Positions 24,257 to 38,499 of a stretch of DNA of 64,000 nt are shown piece by piece (position 1 is the first letter of the stretch; each line of letters begins with the position of its first letter). The notes beneath the pieces are model-generated. The model ran no database searches, was not told the origin of the DNA, and was given only the letters and a program-made list of their open reading frames with translations. The position numbers were made by a program, and so were the translations under genes. The stretch is taken from positions 620,001 to 684,000 of the forward strand of contig JAMXBD010000208.1 of the NCBI GenBank assembly GCA_024138025.1. Reading direction: 5' to 3'. The stretch comes from Combretum micranthum. Lineage: Eukaryota; Streptophyta; Magnoliopsida; Myrtales; Combretaceae.

Positions 24257-27200
24257 TTTCACTACTCCATGTAAGCACAGAATAACGAGGTCTGTAAGGG
24301 CACTGCATAACCATGAAATTAATATTTGTTTGATAAGCCCAGGAACTTGAGAGATGTTTGACCAATCAATGACATCATCTTCTCCAATGCCCATCCTTCG
24401 GCACCATCGAATACTAGGTAAGAAGCTTGTCTTTTATTTCACTTCTATCAACAGTTTTGGTCTGTTTAGTTGAATGTTATATCCATTCTATATCTACATA
24501 TATAATTCTAATATCTTGATTGAGTTACTTTTTATATTCCACATGATCCATTGAAATGCCTCTTCTCTAATCAATATGTCAAGAGGCATAATCCTTACCT
24601 TTTTGCACCATTTAATTTAGAATTATAAACGACATGTTTGTGCTTTCATGATTTTCCTGAATTAAGATAGACAATTCTGAACCCATCATAATAAACCTTG
24701 ATATAAAGTCAAGATAAATACATCACAAGTACATGTACTTTCAATATTTAGTTTATTATTTAGTAATTGAATTTATATTTGTGTGATTTAGTGTCTATAC
24801 TTCTAATTTCGTGAAATGTAGTAAAAAATTATACACCAAATTATTGTTAATTAAATTGCAAGTATTGCAACCAAATTGACAGCATAGATACTGAACTGCA
24901 AAAGATAAAAATTCAGATGCTAAAATGTTAAATATTATAATTGCAAAGACTTTTGTGATATATTTATCCCTGTAAAGTCTAAACATTTTTTCATGCTTGA
25001 TTATTAACAATTTTCTAAGTTTTCATAAAATATATACAAAAGTAGCTCGAGGACATAAACAATAAAGTACATAGCTTCCCTTTTTCTGTTACTTATGCAT
25101 GTAAAATTTTGCCCTTGGCTTAAAGTTTTAAAACTCGAGCTTGATGGAACTTAAAATTTAAGCTTGATTGGGACTCGAATGTTGAGTTAATACATGCATA
25201 GTCTAACCACAAATTGCATAATGGTCCTTGTATCCAAATGGAGCTGCTAGAGGAGTTTTTATCTTCTCCCAGCTTCTAGTTATCAAGAAACTTTATAGGT
25301 AACGTTGCATGGGCATGTTATTGGAAACTTAAAGGTGAATAGTTTTTTTTTTTTTTCGGTTGTATTAAAGGTGAATACTTGAGTTTCAATAGTGTTGTGT
25401 AATGGCTGGGTTACGTGATTATCAACTGAGAAGGTTTTGTTCCTAGTCTTAGGGTGGCTTTTCTACGAGTTATAAGCTTTTTGAGAAGTGAAGAAGTTGC
25501 ATGAAAGGATTTAATTAATTCTTTTCAATCTTGCTTGTTATCTAGAAGATTATTGTATAAATTCCATGAAAATATGTTTGGAGATAATCTAGAAGTGAAT
25601 TTTTTTGGCGTTGGTGGTTTGAAGAAGGGCTTAAAGTTGGCCTGTTTAGATTGTTGTTTTAGTATCATTTTAGCATCGTTTTCGAATTGACAGATATGAT
25701 ACTAATAAAAAACTAATAGTTTTACTCATAAATTGTTCAAATTGAATCAATACAGATAAAAATCCAATAATCCAAACCAGTAGAATTCAAATTAAATTTT
25801 GCAAAATTTGTGCCTACCATGGAGCTAATTGTCACGCTAGTTTATGGAAAAATTTACAAAATGTTTAGCTCCAATCTATCTAAAGCCAATAAGCTAGTGT
25901 ATGCCCCACCATCATGCTGGTAGGCGTTTTTCTATCACTGTTAGGCTAGTGTTTTGTGTACTAGCAAGCCGATTATTCTTTTGAATGCAAAACACTTTTT
26001 TTAACACTTGTATATAGTACTAAATTAAATATACCATCCATCTACTAAGTTCAAAACACGTTTTTAACATTGAATTACAATATAGTACTAAATTAAAAAT
26101 ATAAGTATTACACATCAAGCGAAATTGAACTAGATGTATAATTGGATCAAAATGACACACGATTCCATTGAATGAGTATTTGTCACAATCTCACAAGAAA
26201 GAAAGATAATAACAAGGAGTGAACTCTTAAAGAAAAGGCAAATATCATTACTTAAGAAAAACTCACTTATTAGGATTTACACAAGTTGCAACATATATAT
26301 TAAATCTAGCTCTGGGAAATTATGCTAATAAAATAACCTAACCTAATAAGAGATAAGAAAAATAAATAAAAATGTGAACTTGAGAAGTGTATGGGCCTAG
26401 TAATTGTCTACCTCTTTAACATGTAAATACAATTCAACAAATAATTCATAGAGCACAATAGGTACATGACCAATAGCACAGGCATGTTCTTAAGTGTGTC
26501 CCTTTCAGAGGCACTGATTCTCTTTTGACAATATGGTTTGATCTTATGTCCATTCCAATCTTTTTCCTATTCTCTTGAGCACAATTTGAATCGTGTTCCC
26601 CTGCTTATTATTCCTATTAAATACTTAAACAATTAGTGTAGAAAAAAGCAAGTTATAAAGTTATTGAATGTGTCTCATATGAGGTTTTATGAGTTATGAG
26701 GGTCAATTACACTTTAAATTTTGGTATTAGGTAGATTCAAATAGAAATCTAGATTGAATTTATAAATACCCATCAATTCAAAATGATTTGTTGCTTGTGC
26801 TTAGTTGTGATTAGTGGCTTGAGTATATTGGTAATGTTAATTGACACTTTAATAATTCTTATGAGATATTTTCTCAAAGTGGAGTTGCATTTGGAAATGG
26901 TTTGGTAGATTCAATGAGTTAGATTTATAGGTGCTAGTGAATACTCAATATTATATATATATATTTAATAATTATATATGTAGTAGGGTATTATGTTAGT
27001 CCTACATTAATTGTTACACTTAAAAATTATTATAAGATAATAAATGGTTATTTGTTACAGTTAATGCTATGTATACGTGACTTTTGGCATGTGTATCATT
27101 TGCATGTTTATGTGATGATCCGTACTAGATTATGACTTAACCTTTTATCCTTTCTAGGTACATTTGCAACATATCTGGATGGGCCCTATTAGCAGGCCAT

Positions 27201-29899
27201 GAGGATGATGCTTCACATTACTGCAGATGACATCTATGGAGATTTGTGACTTAATTATATGTTTGTCTAATGTTTAGAGATTGAGAGGCTTAAGTTGTTT
27301 ATATGGTTGATGCTGCTCTTTTGATTGTATGTTATGCGTAGATCTTAGTTACATCATATGGTTTGCTAGTGGTGTTAGTAAGTTCAATGAGCTACTAGTG
27401 TTGTAAATTTTAATGTTATATATGAAGTTGGAGTATGTCTATATTGTATATGAATAGATATGTTAAATATGTGTTTGGTGATATAACATTCTTGAATATT
27501 AGCATGTTTTGAGCTTTATAATAATCATAATCATCATGGACATAGGCTATAGTACCTTGAAATCTTGGGGCTTTACATCTATCTTTCTCCTCCATTTCTT
27601 CTATTTGAAAACAAGGGTGCGTTTATTTCTTAATTCTAGGAAGGGAGTGCTTCCAAGCCCCTTTTTGTTTCTTCTCTTCTTTCATTTTTTAAAATAGCAA
27701 TCGTATATTGTCTTTATTTTTTCCCCCTTTTTTTTGTGATTCTAGTTTGGCTTTTTTTTTTTTTTTCTTTGTGAGGTTTTAAAAATAATGTTTCTCTTAT
27801 AACATTTCACATAAGATCTCGTTAATGTTGAATCGAAAGAGCATCCAAAATTTGGACAATGCTTCTTAATAACAACAATTACACTTTTCAAAGAACGACT
27901 ATAGTTGAGTCATCATAGTTGCAACAACGTACGTAGAATGATTTTATTTATACCCTCAGTGGTTGCAATATGATAAAATTTCTTATGATGTGACTGTAAA
28001 CTTGTTTGATTCAAGGTTGGCGGATCTTTGTTTCTCGATGGCCTGTCTTGCTTTGTTTATCAAGGGTCTATATTTGGTCAATTTCTAACATATTATTATG
28101 TTCAAAGTCAATTCCATTAGTTTTGTTTTCACCTTTACATGCATTGTTCTATAATTTATCAACTAACATGTTATGTCAGATAGTAATTCTTGCTATCAGA
28201 AATTGAATTGGGTATTAAAATTGATAATGTCAATGTTAGAACAGTCAATTGAAAATATTGGTTAAACTCAATGGCCAACTATGATATTACTCCTAAAATT
28301 TTTATTGTATTAATTTATAGCATAGATATATTTTCGTTATTTTATTAATATAGCTGTAAATTAGTTGTATATAATACAATATATTGTAAACTAATGTGTG
28401 ATATTATAAATTATTATTTAACATATTATTAATGTTATGTTACTTTTAACTAGAACCTACTTGACAGTGTTAGATGAGAGTGCAACTATGCCATGGGTAT
28501 CTTTTTAAGGTTGTTGATCAACTGTCTATGTGGAAAATCAAATATTGATCATAGGATTTGTGATTGTTTAGTACATACATGTTGTTGATTATTTGAATAT
28601 TTTTTGATTGAGGTGTCGTAGATGTACGAATTCGATTAGATTAGTCACGTGTGTACTACGTGAGTATCGCACTACACTTGGTTTGTTAGGAGTGATACAT
28701 AATGACACATAAAAAGTGATCAAGAGAGAAGTGGAATAAGGAGGAGGAGTAGACAATCTTAATTATTTTAATTATACTTGTGGTAGAGGAGCTATCATGC
28801 GTTGAACCCCACTAGTGGTAATAAACAAATGTTTGATTTCTTAAGACAAAAATTCAGTAACAGCTTAGTATTTTTATCTAGTTTCTTCTATTTTAAATGA
28901 GTAGGGACTTGAGGTATTTATAGAAATTAACCATCAACATCATCTATTAGATCACGTTGACAGTCGATGGCCAAGACGAGTCTCTTTTAGTACATGAGCC
29001 CATACTAAGAAATGTTGGATGACTGTTAAGCTGGTCTAATAGGCTTTATTCCAAGCTTACCATATCAAATCTTCCTTGATCATCTCAATTAGAAACTAGA
29101 CTCTTCAAGCTCTATCACTTAACTAAAAGAGTTAAGCCCAAATAAAAAATCATATTTATATGATTTTAAAGTCCATTCACACTTTGCCCCTTGACCAAAA
29201 TTATTTGGACGAAGTTTAAATATTTTAGGCACTAAGTGCATTCATGCATACTTCGATCAATATTTAGCGCATGATGTTGCCAAGTGATTTTTACAAAAAT
29301 GAAGACTCCATTGCATATGATTATATTATAGTGGCAAATTTGTAGCACCATTCTAGTTGTTCATGTCACATTATGTTTCTCATATTATGGATGTATGACT
29401 CTTCACATACTCATTGAGCCTCATCATAATAATAACATAGCCAAAAGTAGGCAAGGAAATTATGAAACTATTTTTTTCTTGATAACAAATAGATGTCATG
29501 GACCTAACACTACATACAAAATGATCCTTTTTTATCCATATAATTTGCGGCACACAAAATGGATAGAATTATACACGTATTTTAGAGTGTGATCATTATA
29601 ATCTTATCTTTATACAGGTATTTCTATTAATAATAAAATTACACGAAGGTTATGTTTTAGTTTTACACTCACGTAAGTGTACACGCATATATATTTTGAT
29701 AGTAAAACTTCAATTCTCTTGCTCACCAAACTTTAATATAGAAAGGCAGCCACATAATGGTCTTTTCATTTTATACCTTTTCATTTTATTTTATTAAAAA
29801 CGTACAAATTCATTACTATTGATACCAATATCCGCAAACCTATTATTTTACTATCAAATTTGAATCTAGTTGTTCCCATCATCAACATCTAGACATTGT
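24257..29899. other. Non-coding AT-rich interval
   Basis: No gene supported. Short open frames (for example 27509-27697, 28006-28206 and 29395-29592) lack motifs and have AT-driven composition. The interval includes a diverged GTTTGG-family MITE at 25641-25780. Confidence 0.55.
25641..25780. mobile_element. GTTTGG-family MITE, diverged copy
   Basis: It starts CCTGTTTAGATTG and ends AATCCAAACCAG, and shares internal ACTCATAAATTG-type sequence with the other copies in inverted orientation. Confidence 0.45.
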
Positions 29900-30603
29900 C
29901 ATGGTTCCGGAACTGACCAAACCGAAACTGAAACCGCCGGATCCGGGTCTTAAAAATGAGGAATCGGAATCAGAACCGGAACTGAAACCGTCTCCCCTGG
30001 TTCTAGCCTTTTTTTCTTAAGTAAAAAAAATAAAATTTATATTTTAATAAAAAAATTTTAAATTGAAAATAATTAATTATTGGGTCTAAAAGTATTAAAT
30101 TATTTAGCCAAAATTTCTAAAAAAAAATTTAGAATGCTTATTTACTTATATATAAACACAATTAATATCAATTATAATTAATAATGTAAGATTGTGAAAT
30201 GCTCTAGAGGATAACAAGAAAATTGTAATATAACAAACAGTCCCACGTTATTAAAGAATGAATTTTACTTTTAGGAGAAGTTTATATAAACTAAATTATT
30301 TATAATTTTAAGTTATATTTATTTATATTATTGATAATAAAACATTAAATAATGTAAACATGTAATAAATTTTACTATTCATGTGAAATAGTGTAAACAT
30401 TAATAATTATATATTTAATATAATTTTTTAAATTTTTTACATAATTATTTTCTTTTTTTTTTAATGAACTAGTTAGAACTGCCGGTTCCATCCTGTTCTA
30501 GGCCTAGAACCGTCTAGAAACCGGAAAACCGATGGTTTCTTAGCAGGTTCTAGAACCACCGGTGACGGTTCCGGTTCGGTTCCTCATTCGGAACGGAACC
30601 ATG
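29900..30603. mobile_element. hAT-like non-autonomous element rich in GGTTCCGG
   Basis: The termini CATGGTTCCG (29900-29909) and CGGAACCATG (30594-30603) are perfect inverted repeats. About 120 bp inside each end is packed with GGTTCC/GGAACC words in both orientations, and the 450-bp centre is plain AT-rich sequence. Dense subterminal repeats are typical of hAT elements. No 8-bp target duplication could be recognised and there is no transposase. Confidence 0.65.
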
Positions 30604-31714
30604 CCTATGTCTATCAACATCATCATCATCAATCCATCGATATCATCATTATCAATCCATTGATATCAAGTCTCCATAATAAGTAAGCTTTTTATTCATT
30701 TCATTTTCTATTTTAATTTTTGTTTGTCTACTTTTGTCTTTTTATGAAATTTTGTTTGGTCCGATTGATTATTTTCTTTGTAGAATCAATTTTGTTAAGG
30801 GGATTTTACAACTCTAAATTATAAAAGAAATATGCATCTTTTCAAATTGGGCCTTTTAGACTCTCATCTTTTTTATTATTTTGTTCAGATTCCATATCTC
30901 GACTATTGGACATTTTTGTACATTTGATTAATTGAAAGAATATTTGTTTCTGAAAAAAAGGAAAAAAAAAAAGCAAAATGGACGAACGTTGTAATCTTTC
31001 AAAGTTTTCTAGGGTATCAACACAAATTTCCCAGTTCATACTCAAAGTTTAAAATGTCTCCATATGTTTTTTATTTTTTATTTTTTATTTTTTTGTAGAA
31101 GAGCTGTGGTACCAAAATGATCCGAACATATAAATGGAAATGTGGTGGATCGAAAAAGAAATATCAATGAGCAAAAAGCTATGAGCCGACATGAGAGGAT
31201 ACAAAACAGGCCATCTCACCAAGTGTTGTCCTATTCGATTGCTTTAATAATTTACAAACTTGACGATAAAGCTTCCTCGGAGCTTTCTGCTTCACTAGGG
31301 AATAGGGATGGAAGAGGAGACAACTAATAGATTTCACATGCTGTGTACTGCGGAAATGCCATCATTTGGCGATGATTAGTAACCATCATATCTTGTGGTA
31401 AAAAGAAAATTCCAATGCAGGAATGTGCAAACTATATATATATATATATATATTACTTTTCTTTTGTATTAATTTTCTATAAAATATGTCGTCAATGTTA
31501 GACAAACATACATAGTTTTTCTTCTTAATTATTAAGGAGTGTTTCAGGATTCTTTATAGATAAATTACTCATTGATATCGGAGATATGGCAAATAGGGCT
31601 GCGTATTAAATCGTTAAAAAGTGATTTATTTATATTACAATTTGGTTTATCGTTAAATTTGGCTAGGGTTGGATGATTCCCAATGTAGTTAAAGTGGTTA
31701 AAAATAAATCCGTC

Positions 31715-32048
31715 AGAGCAATTTTATTGAAGTTGCTTGATATGGATCCTATGTTAGCAACTTAAAAAAGCAATAAAAAGTGTTGATAGAGGAATTATTT
31801 GACATGAGAATCTATATTAAATTTACTTAATTAAGCAAACTTAAAAAGCAAGTTTTTTACTCGCTTTTCTATTTTTATTGGTAGAATGTGACACATGACA
31901 ACTAGAATTTTTTAAAAAAATTATTAAGTAACTCTTTTTAACAATTCATCAATAAAGGGAGCTTCCAGAAAAGTTGCTTGATGTTATTTGGCATGTTGAC
32001 ATGACATGTTCAGCAATTCCTTAAGCAACTAGCGAATAAAATTGCTCT
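31715..32048. mobile_element. 334-bp MITE with AGAGCAATTTTATT termini
   Basis: AGAGCAATTTTATT (31715-31728) is mirrored exactly at 32035-32048. The pairing extends inward through an AGTTGCTT motif on both sides. The interior is AT-rich and non-coding. A target duplication was not recognised. Confidence 0.7.
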
Positions 32049-34562
32049 TAGTTAAACAAAATAGTGAACTATGCATCATTACCACTATAAAAAGCATTGA
32101 TACTTACTTGCCATTCCATTAGACACCTTGCGCTCTTAATATTTGCATAGCTTCATGAATAGTTGGAATTTGGTGAAAGGTACATGCATTTCCTTATAAC
32201 AGATGATTGCAGAGTTTATTAGGTAGTGAATTTAATCAAAAGATGTGACATTTTAATCCTCAAACCAATCCAATTTGTATTTTGTCCACCCATACACATA
32301 GGCACCGGTTGGAGATGGATTTTCTGTCCTCAAAATAATGTCTTCTTTATATCCTTGCGAATAAATATCTGACACGTGTCAAATAAATTAAAAAAAAATT
32401 TATAAAATAAAAGAAGCATTTCATGATATGTATTAAATATTTATTCATGAAGACACAAATGAGACAACAAACTTGAGATAACAAATTTTTTCTGTACTAG
32501 TTAATATGTTTAAAGAAACTCTTCATATATTTGAAAGATTTATAGTCTTACCAAAAATCTCCTATATACATATCAAAGTTTTTCCATTTTCCAATTATAA
32601 GATAGAGGATTTTTTTTTTTTTATTTTTAAAGAAGATAGCTTTTCTATGACTTCTTTTGCTATAATTAACTATTATTACAATGGCAGAAAAAAAAACTAT
32701 TATTATAAGATCATCGAGTTTATAATTTTTTTAAAAAAAAAAAGATCACTTACTATTAAAAGTTATTAATGGCATTAAACTGAAATTTTACTGCAATATT
32801 TTCATTTTTACATCAAATATCCAATATTATATAATCTACCGTAAGTAAATATGTTTCATCCAAACCCCATAAATGCATTTGGCTTTTACAATAACAACTG
32901 AATCTATCCATAGGAGAAAGACATATGAATGCAGACAAAATAAACAGCTTCAGATTTTAGGTCGAAATTCAAATCTAAACTAATGTTATGCCCATGTCTC
33001 TCTTTACGCCGTGTTTGGATTTGAGGAAGTAATTAAGGGAAGAGAAATTTGAACAGGAAACATTACTATTTCTTTGCTTAGATTAGCTTGGAAAATGGGA
33101 TAAAAAAGAATTTAAGGGAAAAAAAATCTTTTTCTTTGAGGCCTACAAAAAATCTCTTTCCATGAGAAGAAAAATAAACTAAATCACTACAATAATCTTT
33201 TCTTATTGCCGCTTCACTTTATTATATAAATGAAGGTCTAATAGAATTATTATTACTTAGAAATGTAATAAAAAAGTAACAAGATATTCAGTTATTAATT
33301 TTTATTCAATTCAGTTTATTTTAAAAAAAATAATTCCTTCATTGAATTACTATTAATATGTTTTGAATAGTTGTTCAATATATTTTTTTAAAATAAGCAA
33401 TTTGGTCAATCTCGAACAAGGTTGACTTGATTCAACTAGAATTAGGCATGATGGGATGTTGGTCCATGCATTTAGCTCAGATTTTGGCATCAATCCAGAT
33501 TAACTCGGACGGTAAGATTATGATGACCCTGTCAAATTGGCAAAGAAAAAAAAAAGACTAGAATTTTAAATATATATTTATATATTATAAATTTATAAAA
33601 TATAATTATTATATTATAAATTTATAAAATATAATTATTAAATATCTTTTCTCTTTTTAAGGTATATGCATTGTATGGATTTAATAGTTAATTGATGGAT
33701 TTGATCCATATAGGGATATTATAGAGTGATGTCATGTACATTTGCCTTTGATAATTAAAATGTGTTTTATAATTTTTTTTTTATGTACTTCAATTCAACC
33801 CCTTGACATCTAACCCGTTAGCTTGTCCTAATCAAGTCCTAGTGCATTCTAACAATAGCAGTAATAAGGATTCTTTAAATAATCACTATTATAATTAACT
33901 AAATATTATAATAATTATTCATAAAGATTAAGGAGTAATAAAATTACTTTTACAATAAAGTGATTGAGCAGTTTATATTTGAAAGAATAAGTTTTTCTTT
34001 TGGTTATTTTATTCTTATCATAACAAAAACTTTCACCGTGAGATAATATCTGGTGTAAATACTCATGATAGGACGATGGAAATGGATTCTCGAATTTCGT
34101 TTACCTCTTATTTTTTCTTAATTAATATATCTGCGGCTAAGATTCTATACATTTTTGGAATACATTGTAATGTTATTATGATATCATCATTTTTCTTATT
34201 ATTTTAACTATTAATTATGTATAATAATATTTTCAGTTGGTAGATTAATGAAAAATTAAGAAAAGTTTAAATAAAAGGCATCCAAATCCAAGTGATGATA
34301 TGGATAGAACTCATCTGCTGGACAGGCTGGTCAATTACTTTCCCTTGCGTTTATGGAATGTCTGGGGCTATAGCTTGCAATCTGTCCCAGTCCGAGCATC
34401 TGCGTGTTTTATATGGCAGTTGTCATTCTAGATTTTGTTTGTTTGCTCAGATTTTAGAATCTTTTACGCGAGACTTCCATTTCTGTCGACAAATTGAACA
34501 ACATCCAAAATCCTTTTGTGGATCGGGTGTTAAATCTATGTTCTAACGTAAGAAATTTTTCA

Positions 34563-34745
34563 TCTATTTAGATTGTTTGATTTTCATTTGCATCTTATTT
34601 ATATTTTATCTAGTTGATCTAATTATGAGTAAAAATATTTATTTTTTAATAAACATCTGCATAAAAATAACAAATATCAAAATGACCAGAAAAAAATGAA
34701 ACAACTAGAATGAGTTATATATATTTTGAAAAAGATAGACATCAA
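34563..34745. mobile_element. GTTTGG-family MITE, diverged copy
   Basis: It starts TCTATTTAGATTGTTTGATT and shares ATTATGAGTAAAAATAT and ATCAAAATGACCAGAA blocks with 52673-52851. The right terminus is eroded. Confidence 0.5.
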
Positions 34746-34784
34746 CTAAAACACAATTGAACCAGCATGTCCCTAATATATATA

Positions 34785-36644
34785 TGTTGGTTTCTCTCAA
34801 TTTGAGTTTCGATGATAACAAAAATGATTAGGTAATTACTAACAAATTTATTTAGTATGCAGTATTTAAGTATAATCAAAGTTGGATTATGAAAATCTTT
34901 CAAAAGAGATTCAATTCAGAAAGTGTTTCGAAAGTTTTTCAAGAACAAATGAATAGTCAGAAGGTATTTCATAAGGTAAATCGATAGTTTACAAAATTCT
35001 TATAACTGTCAGAAGGTCAATCAGAGGGCAAATGTCACTATAAACGAGTTTCACGAACAGACTTTAAGCAATTGGATTTTCTATGATTCTTTATGAATTT
35101 GAAAACCTAGCTCCAAAGTTGAGTGTATTAGAGTAATACATTCAATTATGTTCCACAAAGTTGGTTTAATTATCCATGTGGATTCAAGTTTTATTGGATT
35201 AAAGCTTATTATTAGAAATTTATGTTCAACATAAAGTTCATGATCATATGTTCTAATCCAAGTTTCTTTGGACATATTCAAGATTCAAATCAGACATGAG
35301 AAGCTGATATTTCTTTTAGGTTACATCTTAACAAAACAATGAATTCAAAATCATGAAGTTTTAAGGACAGCAAGAAGATTTCAAAATCACGAAGCAAAAA
35401 ATAGCTAGAAGAGATCAAATCACGAGATTTATGAGCAGCAAAGATGTGGGATATAATTCTGTTTTCGAATTAAATAATATCAGAAGGTATCTATCCTTTA
35501 TCAGATGCTTTTTGTGGGATTTCATCAACAAACAAGATTATCTTTATAACATTGGAATTTTCGAATTGAAGAAGATAATGAACAGTAAATATTATCTTAT
35601 CTTCAAGGGATACTGAATGGATAATTTGAAATAATTAAGTTCAAATTTTTCCATTCATAGCAAGATACGATCCTATTATTGAGGGATATGATGAAAAATT
35701 TGAATTAAAGCTTATCAAAGCAGGCGCATAAGAATCGGATAAAGATATCATTAGAGTTCAATTAATCATATCCGTCGGAAGAAAAATTAGGAACAAAACT
35801 TAACCTTTTGCAATCGTTGAACATATTTTTCTCTAGCAGAAGGTCAAGAAGAGGATAAGGAGGTTTTCAAAAAATCAGGAGCTAATTATTCAAACTTTTC
35901 TTTCTAACCGTTGAAGACTTACATTACATACTAAAGAAGAAAAGAAACATTGATGTGAAGTTCAATACGAAAAAGAATATACTCCGAGCAAAAGAAATTT
36001 CCAAAACTTACTCTTGAGCAAAACACTATCATTTGCTTTTTTTTGTTGTACTGAATCGAGAGGAAACTTTTATTGCTTTATTCCTTGTTGTTTTAGTTCT
36101 CTTGTGGAGATTGTAAAAGAAGTAAGAGTGACTTTCTTTCTCTGTACATCAATAAATAGCTTGAGTGAAGCTAGATAAGTTGAGCAGAGTGACTGAAGTT
36201 CATTGTATTTGTATAACTTATACTCTCATTTCTTAAATTGGATAGTAGAATATACCGGTGTGGAATACCGGGTCCCCAGCTTGGAGCTGAACAGAGGACT
36301 GACGCTCGAGGCGGAATCTCTATAAATGACTTTGCACTCCTCTTTACCATATCTTTTAATTTTGGCATGTCTAATTGTTTGTTTTAGTAATTTCTTCAAT
36401 CAGAAACTAAATAAGAGAGTATTTTGGAAGTTCAATTTTAAGCTTTTTCTTAACTCAAGTGAACTTGTTTTTCATCCAAATTTTGTTTAACTTCACTTGC
36501 AATTAAGTTTGTTGTTTTCAAGTGAGTTTAAAAGCCATTATAACTTGATTAACGAGTTGTGTGAATTTGTTTAAGTTTGAAAAAGCGAATTTTTTATTAA
36601 ACAACCAATTCACCCTCCTCATTAGTTATTCTTCGGGACCAACA
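34785..36644 (+). mobile_element. Probable solo LTR, Ty1/copia (SIRE-like)
   Basis: It begins TGTTGGTTTCTCTCAATTTG followed by GATGATAAC, and ends GGGACCAACA. The TGTTGGT/ACCAACA ends are perfect inverted repeats. The start (with the GATGATAAC motif) and the end resemble SIRE-type LTRs. The 1.86-kb length is long but possible. No primer-binding site follows and no purine tract precedes it, so internal sequence is absent on both sides. The flanks are ATATA-rich and do not give an exact 5-bp duplication. Confidence 0.6.
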
Positions 36645-38292
36645 AAATATATATTGAAATTGATCTTGTTTTTAATCAATTCTTGAGATGAAAAATGAAT
36701 TATCCAGAATGGATTCAAATTTCACATCAAAATTGAATTAAGTGAACCCAATGATTCTTCAGCTTTGAGATGGTTTAATCATTTTAGAACGGGTTCGTAT
36801 TTTGGTGAAACCTCAATTTATGATCCAACTTCTTTACCAAATGTATTTAAAAATTTAGAGATACTTGTTTAATAAGCAGATTCTATGTAGAAGTAAAACT
36901 AGTTTATAGATCAAAAGATTTTAACATAAATACATAATAAACATACAAGTTTCTATAGAGAAAACTTGTAAAAGGAAAAAAAAAAAAAAACATTCTTTTC
37001 AGTTCACTAAATAATTATTATGGAAAGCATATTAAAAGCTATAAAAATTTTATTCAAAAGACAGGTTTTCTTTTCTTTTATTTTTTTTTTTCTAAACTGA
37101 AAATACAAACAGCTTTAATACAAACATAACAACTCAACAATCTAATCATGAAACTAGACTTAGGTGTTATGTGACTATAAATAAAAACTTAAGGCATGGT
37201 TGTTCAGTAAGGATCAAGGTTAATATATGGCATGTTGTGACCAACTTAAACCCAAAAATTGACTAATACATCTAATTTGGTTTAATTTAACAAAATTAAG
37301 TGATTTTACTAGTAAGATTAGGGATCTGAATGAGGTATGTATCTTGTAAATGAGTTTGTATGCATAACAAAACTTGGAGACATATAAACTGGAGGTGAGT
37401 TCTTTCCACCTTTTCACCTATGGGTTGACTAGCTTCGGTTTTAGGTTCTTATTAATGTTTTTTTTTTTTTTTTTTAAATAGGACAATAAGGGAAGAAGAT
37501 TGGCATGTGGTATATCCCACTTGAGAAATCAATGTTTAGGGTTGTCTCTTTTTGCTTTTTATTTTATTTTTATTTTTATTTCTTAAGGTTTTAAACCATT
37601 GTAAACTTAAGGTTTAGATATTCTATAAAAATTATATTTTGGGACCTAAACTAGATGTTTTGGATTTAATTATTTTATGATTGGAAATGTCATAAGCGTT
37701 AAAGTTTATTACGACTTTACGAGCAACCGCAATTTGAAATTAGGATTTGCCTAACCCTTTTAAAATTAGATCTCTAATTCATTAATTTTTTTTAAAAGGA
37801 TAAGTTATGAAAAATTATCCCCAGAAGCTATATTCAGATTATAAAGACATTGCTTGATTCTGAAATGAGGCATGGTTAGCTTCTTTTTCTTTTCTTTTCA
37901 AGCCGAGGTTTGGTTTTGAATTTTATGTAAATTCCTGAGCTGCGCTTAGTGTCGGTTCCACTATGCTATTCTTGATTTTGCTAATGAAATCGTGCTTCTC
38001 TCATGATCTCATTTAGTATTGGATGGAATTGTGTGAGATGATCTGAATTTATACTGTTAGAAATGGGCTTTAGATTTCTGCTTATCTTATGATCAGTTTT
38101 AATTGCTATAGAATTTTTGAGTTTTATATTTTGCTGAAATGCTGTATAATGCAATTAGTACAACGCTATAAATTTTATTTATTATATTAATAATTATACA
38201 TATTTATATTATTCTAAATTCGTGGAATTATGATTGTCAAACTGCAAATAAAACTATAAGATTTTACAAGTTTAGGATTTTATATTTTTTTT
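36645..38292. other. Non-coding interval
   Basis: AT-rich sequence with homopolymer tracts (about 36977 and 37460). No gene or element could be read. Confidence 0.5.
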
Positions 38293-38490
38293 ATCCTGTA
38301 TCTATAAGGGCTTCTGTTTCTAAAATTTCAATATCTACAATGAATCTTACCTTTATTCTCATATTGTTATTTATAATCCTAATTTTCATATATTTCTTTA
38401 TATATAAGTTTTAAACCAATTTTTCTTCTATCTTATTTTCTTCTAGAGAAATTTTATCTTCTTGTATTAATATGTTTTTTCCCTTAAAAA
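38293..38490 (-). repeat. Second copy of the pararetrovirus protease start
   Basis: About 195 bp match 39791-39990 (offset 1,498-1,500 bp) with few substitutions and small indels, in the same orientation. It joins the RT thumb at about 38490-38500, where both partners share AAGG-like sequence. Its outer edge falls within the protease catalytic triad, and this copy keeps ACA (Thr) where the other has ATA. Confidence 0.85.
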
Positions 38491-38499
38491 CCTTTTTAG

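Larger units (their letters stand above)
30604..34784. other. Non-coding interval with MITEs
   Basis: No gene supported. It holds (TA)n at 31433-31453, a clear MITE at 31715-32048, a possible MITE start (GCCGTGTTTGGAT) near 33010, and a diverged GTTTGG-family copy at 34563-34745. The 84-residue frame at 34292-34546 has normal base composition but no recognised domain. Confidence 0.55.

Noticed and set aside
34292..34546. 84-residue frame with several Cys and a hydrophobic start
   Set aside because: No recognised motif, no splice continuation, surrounded by AT-rich repeats.
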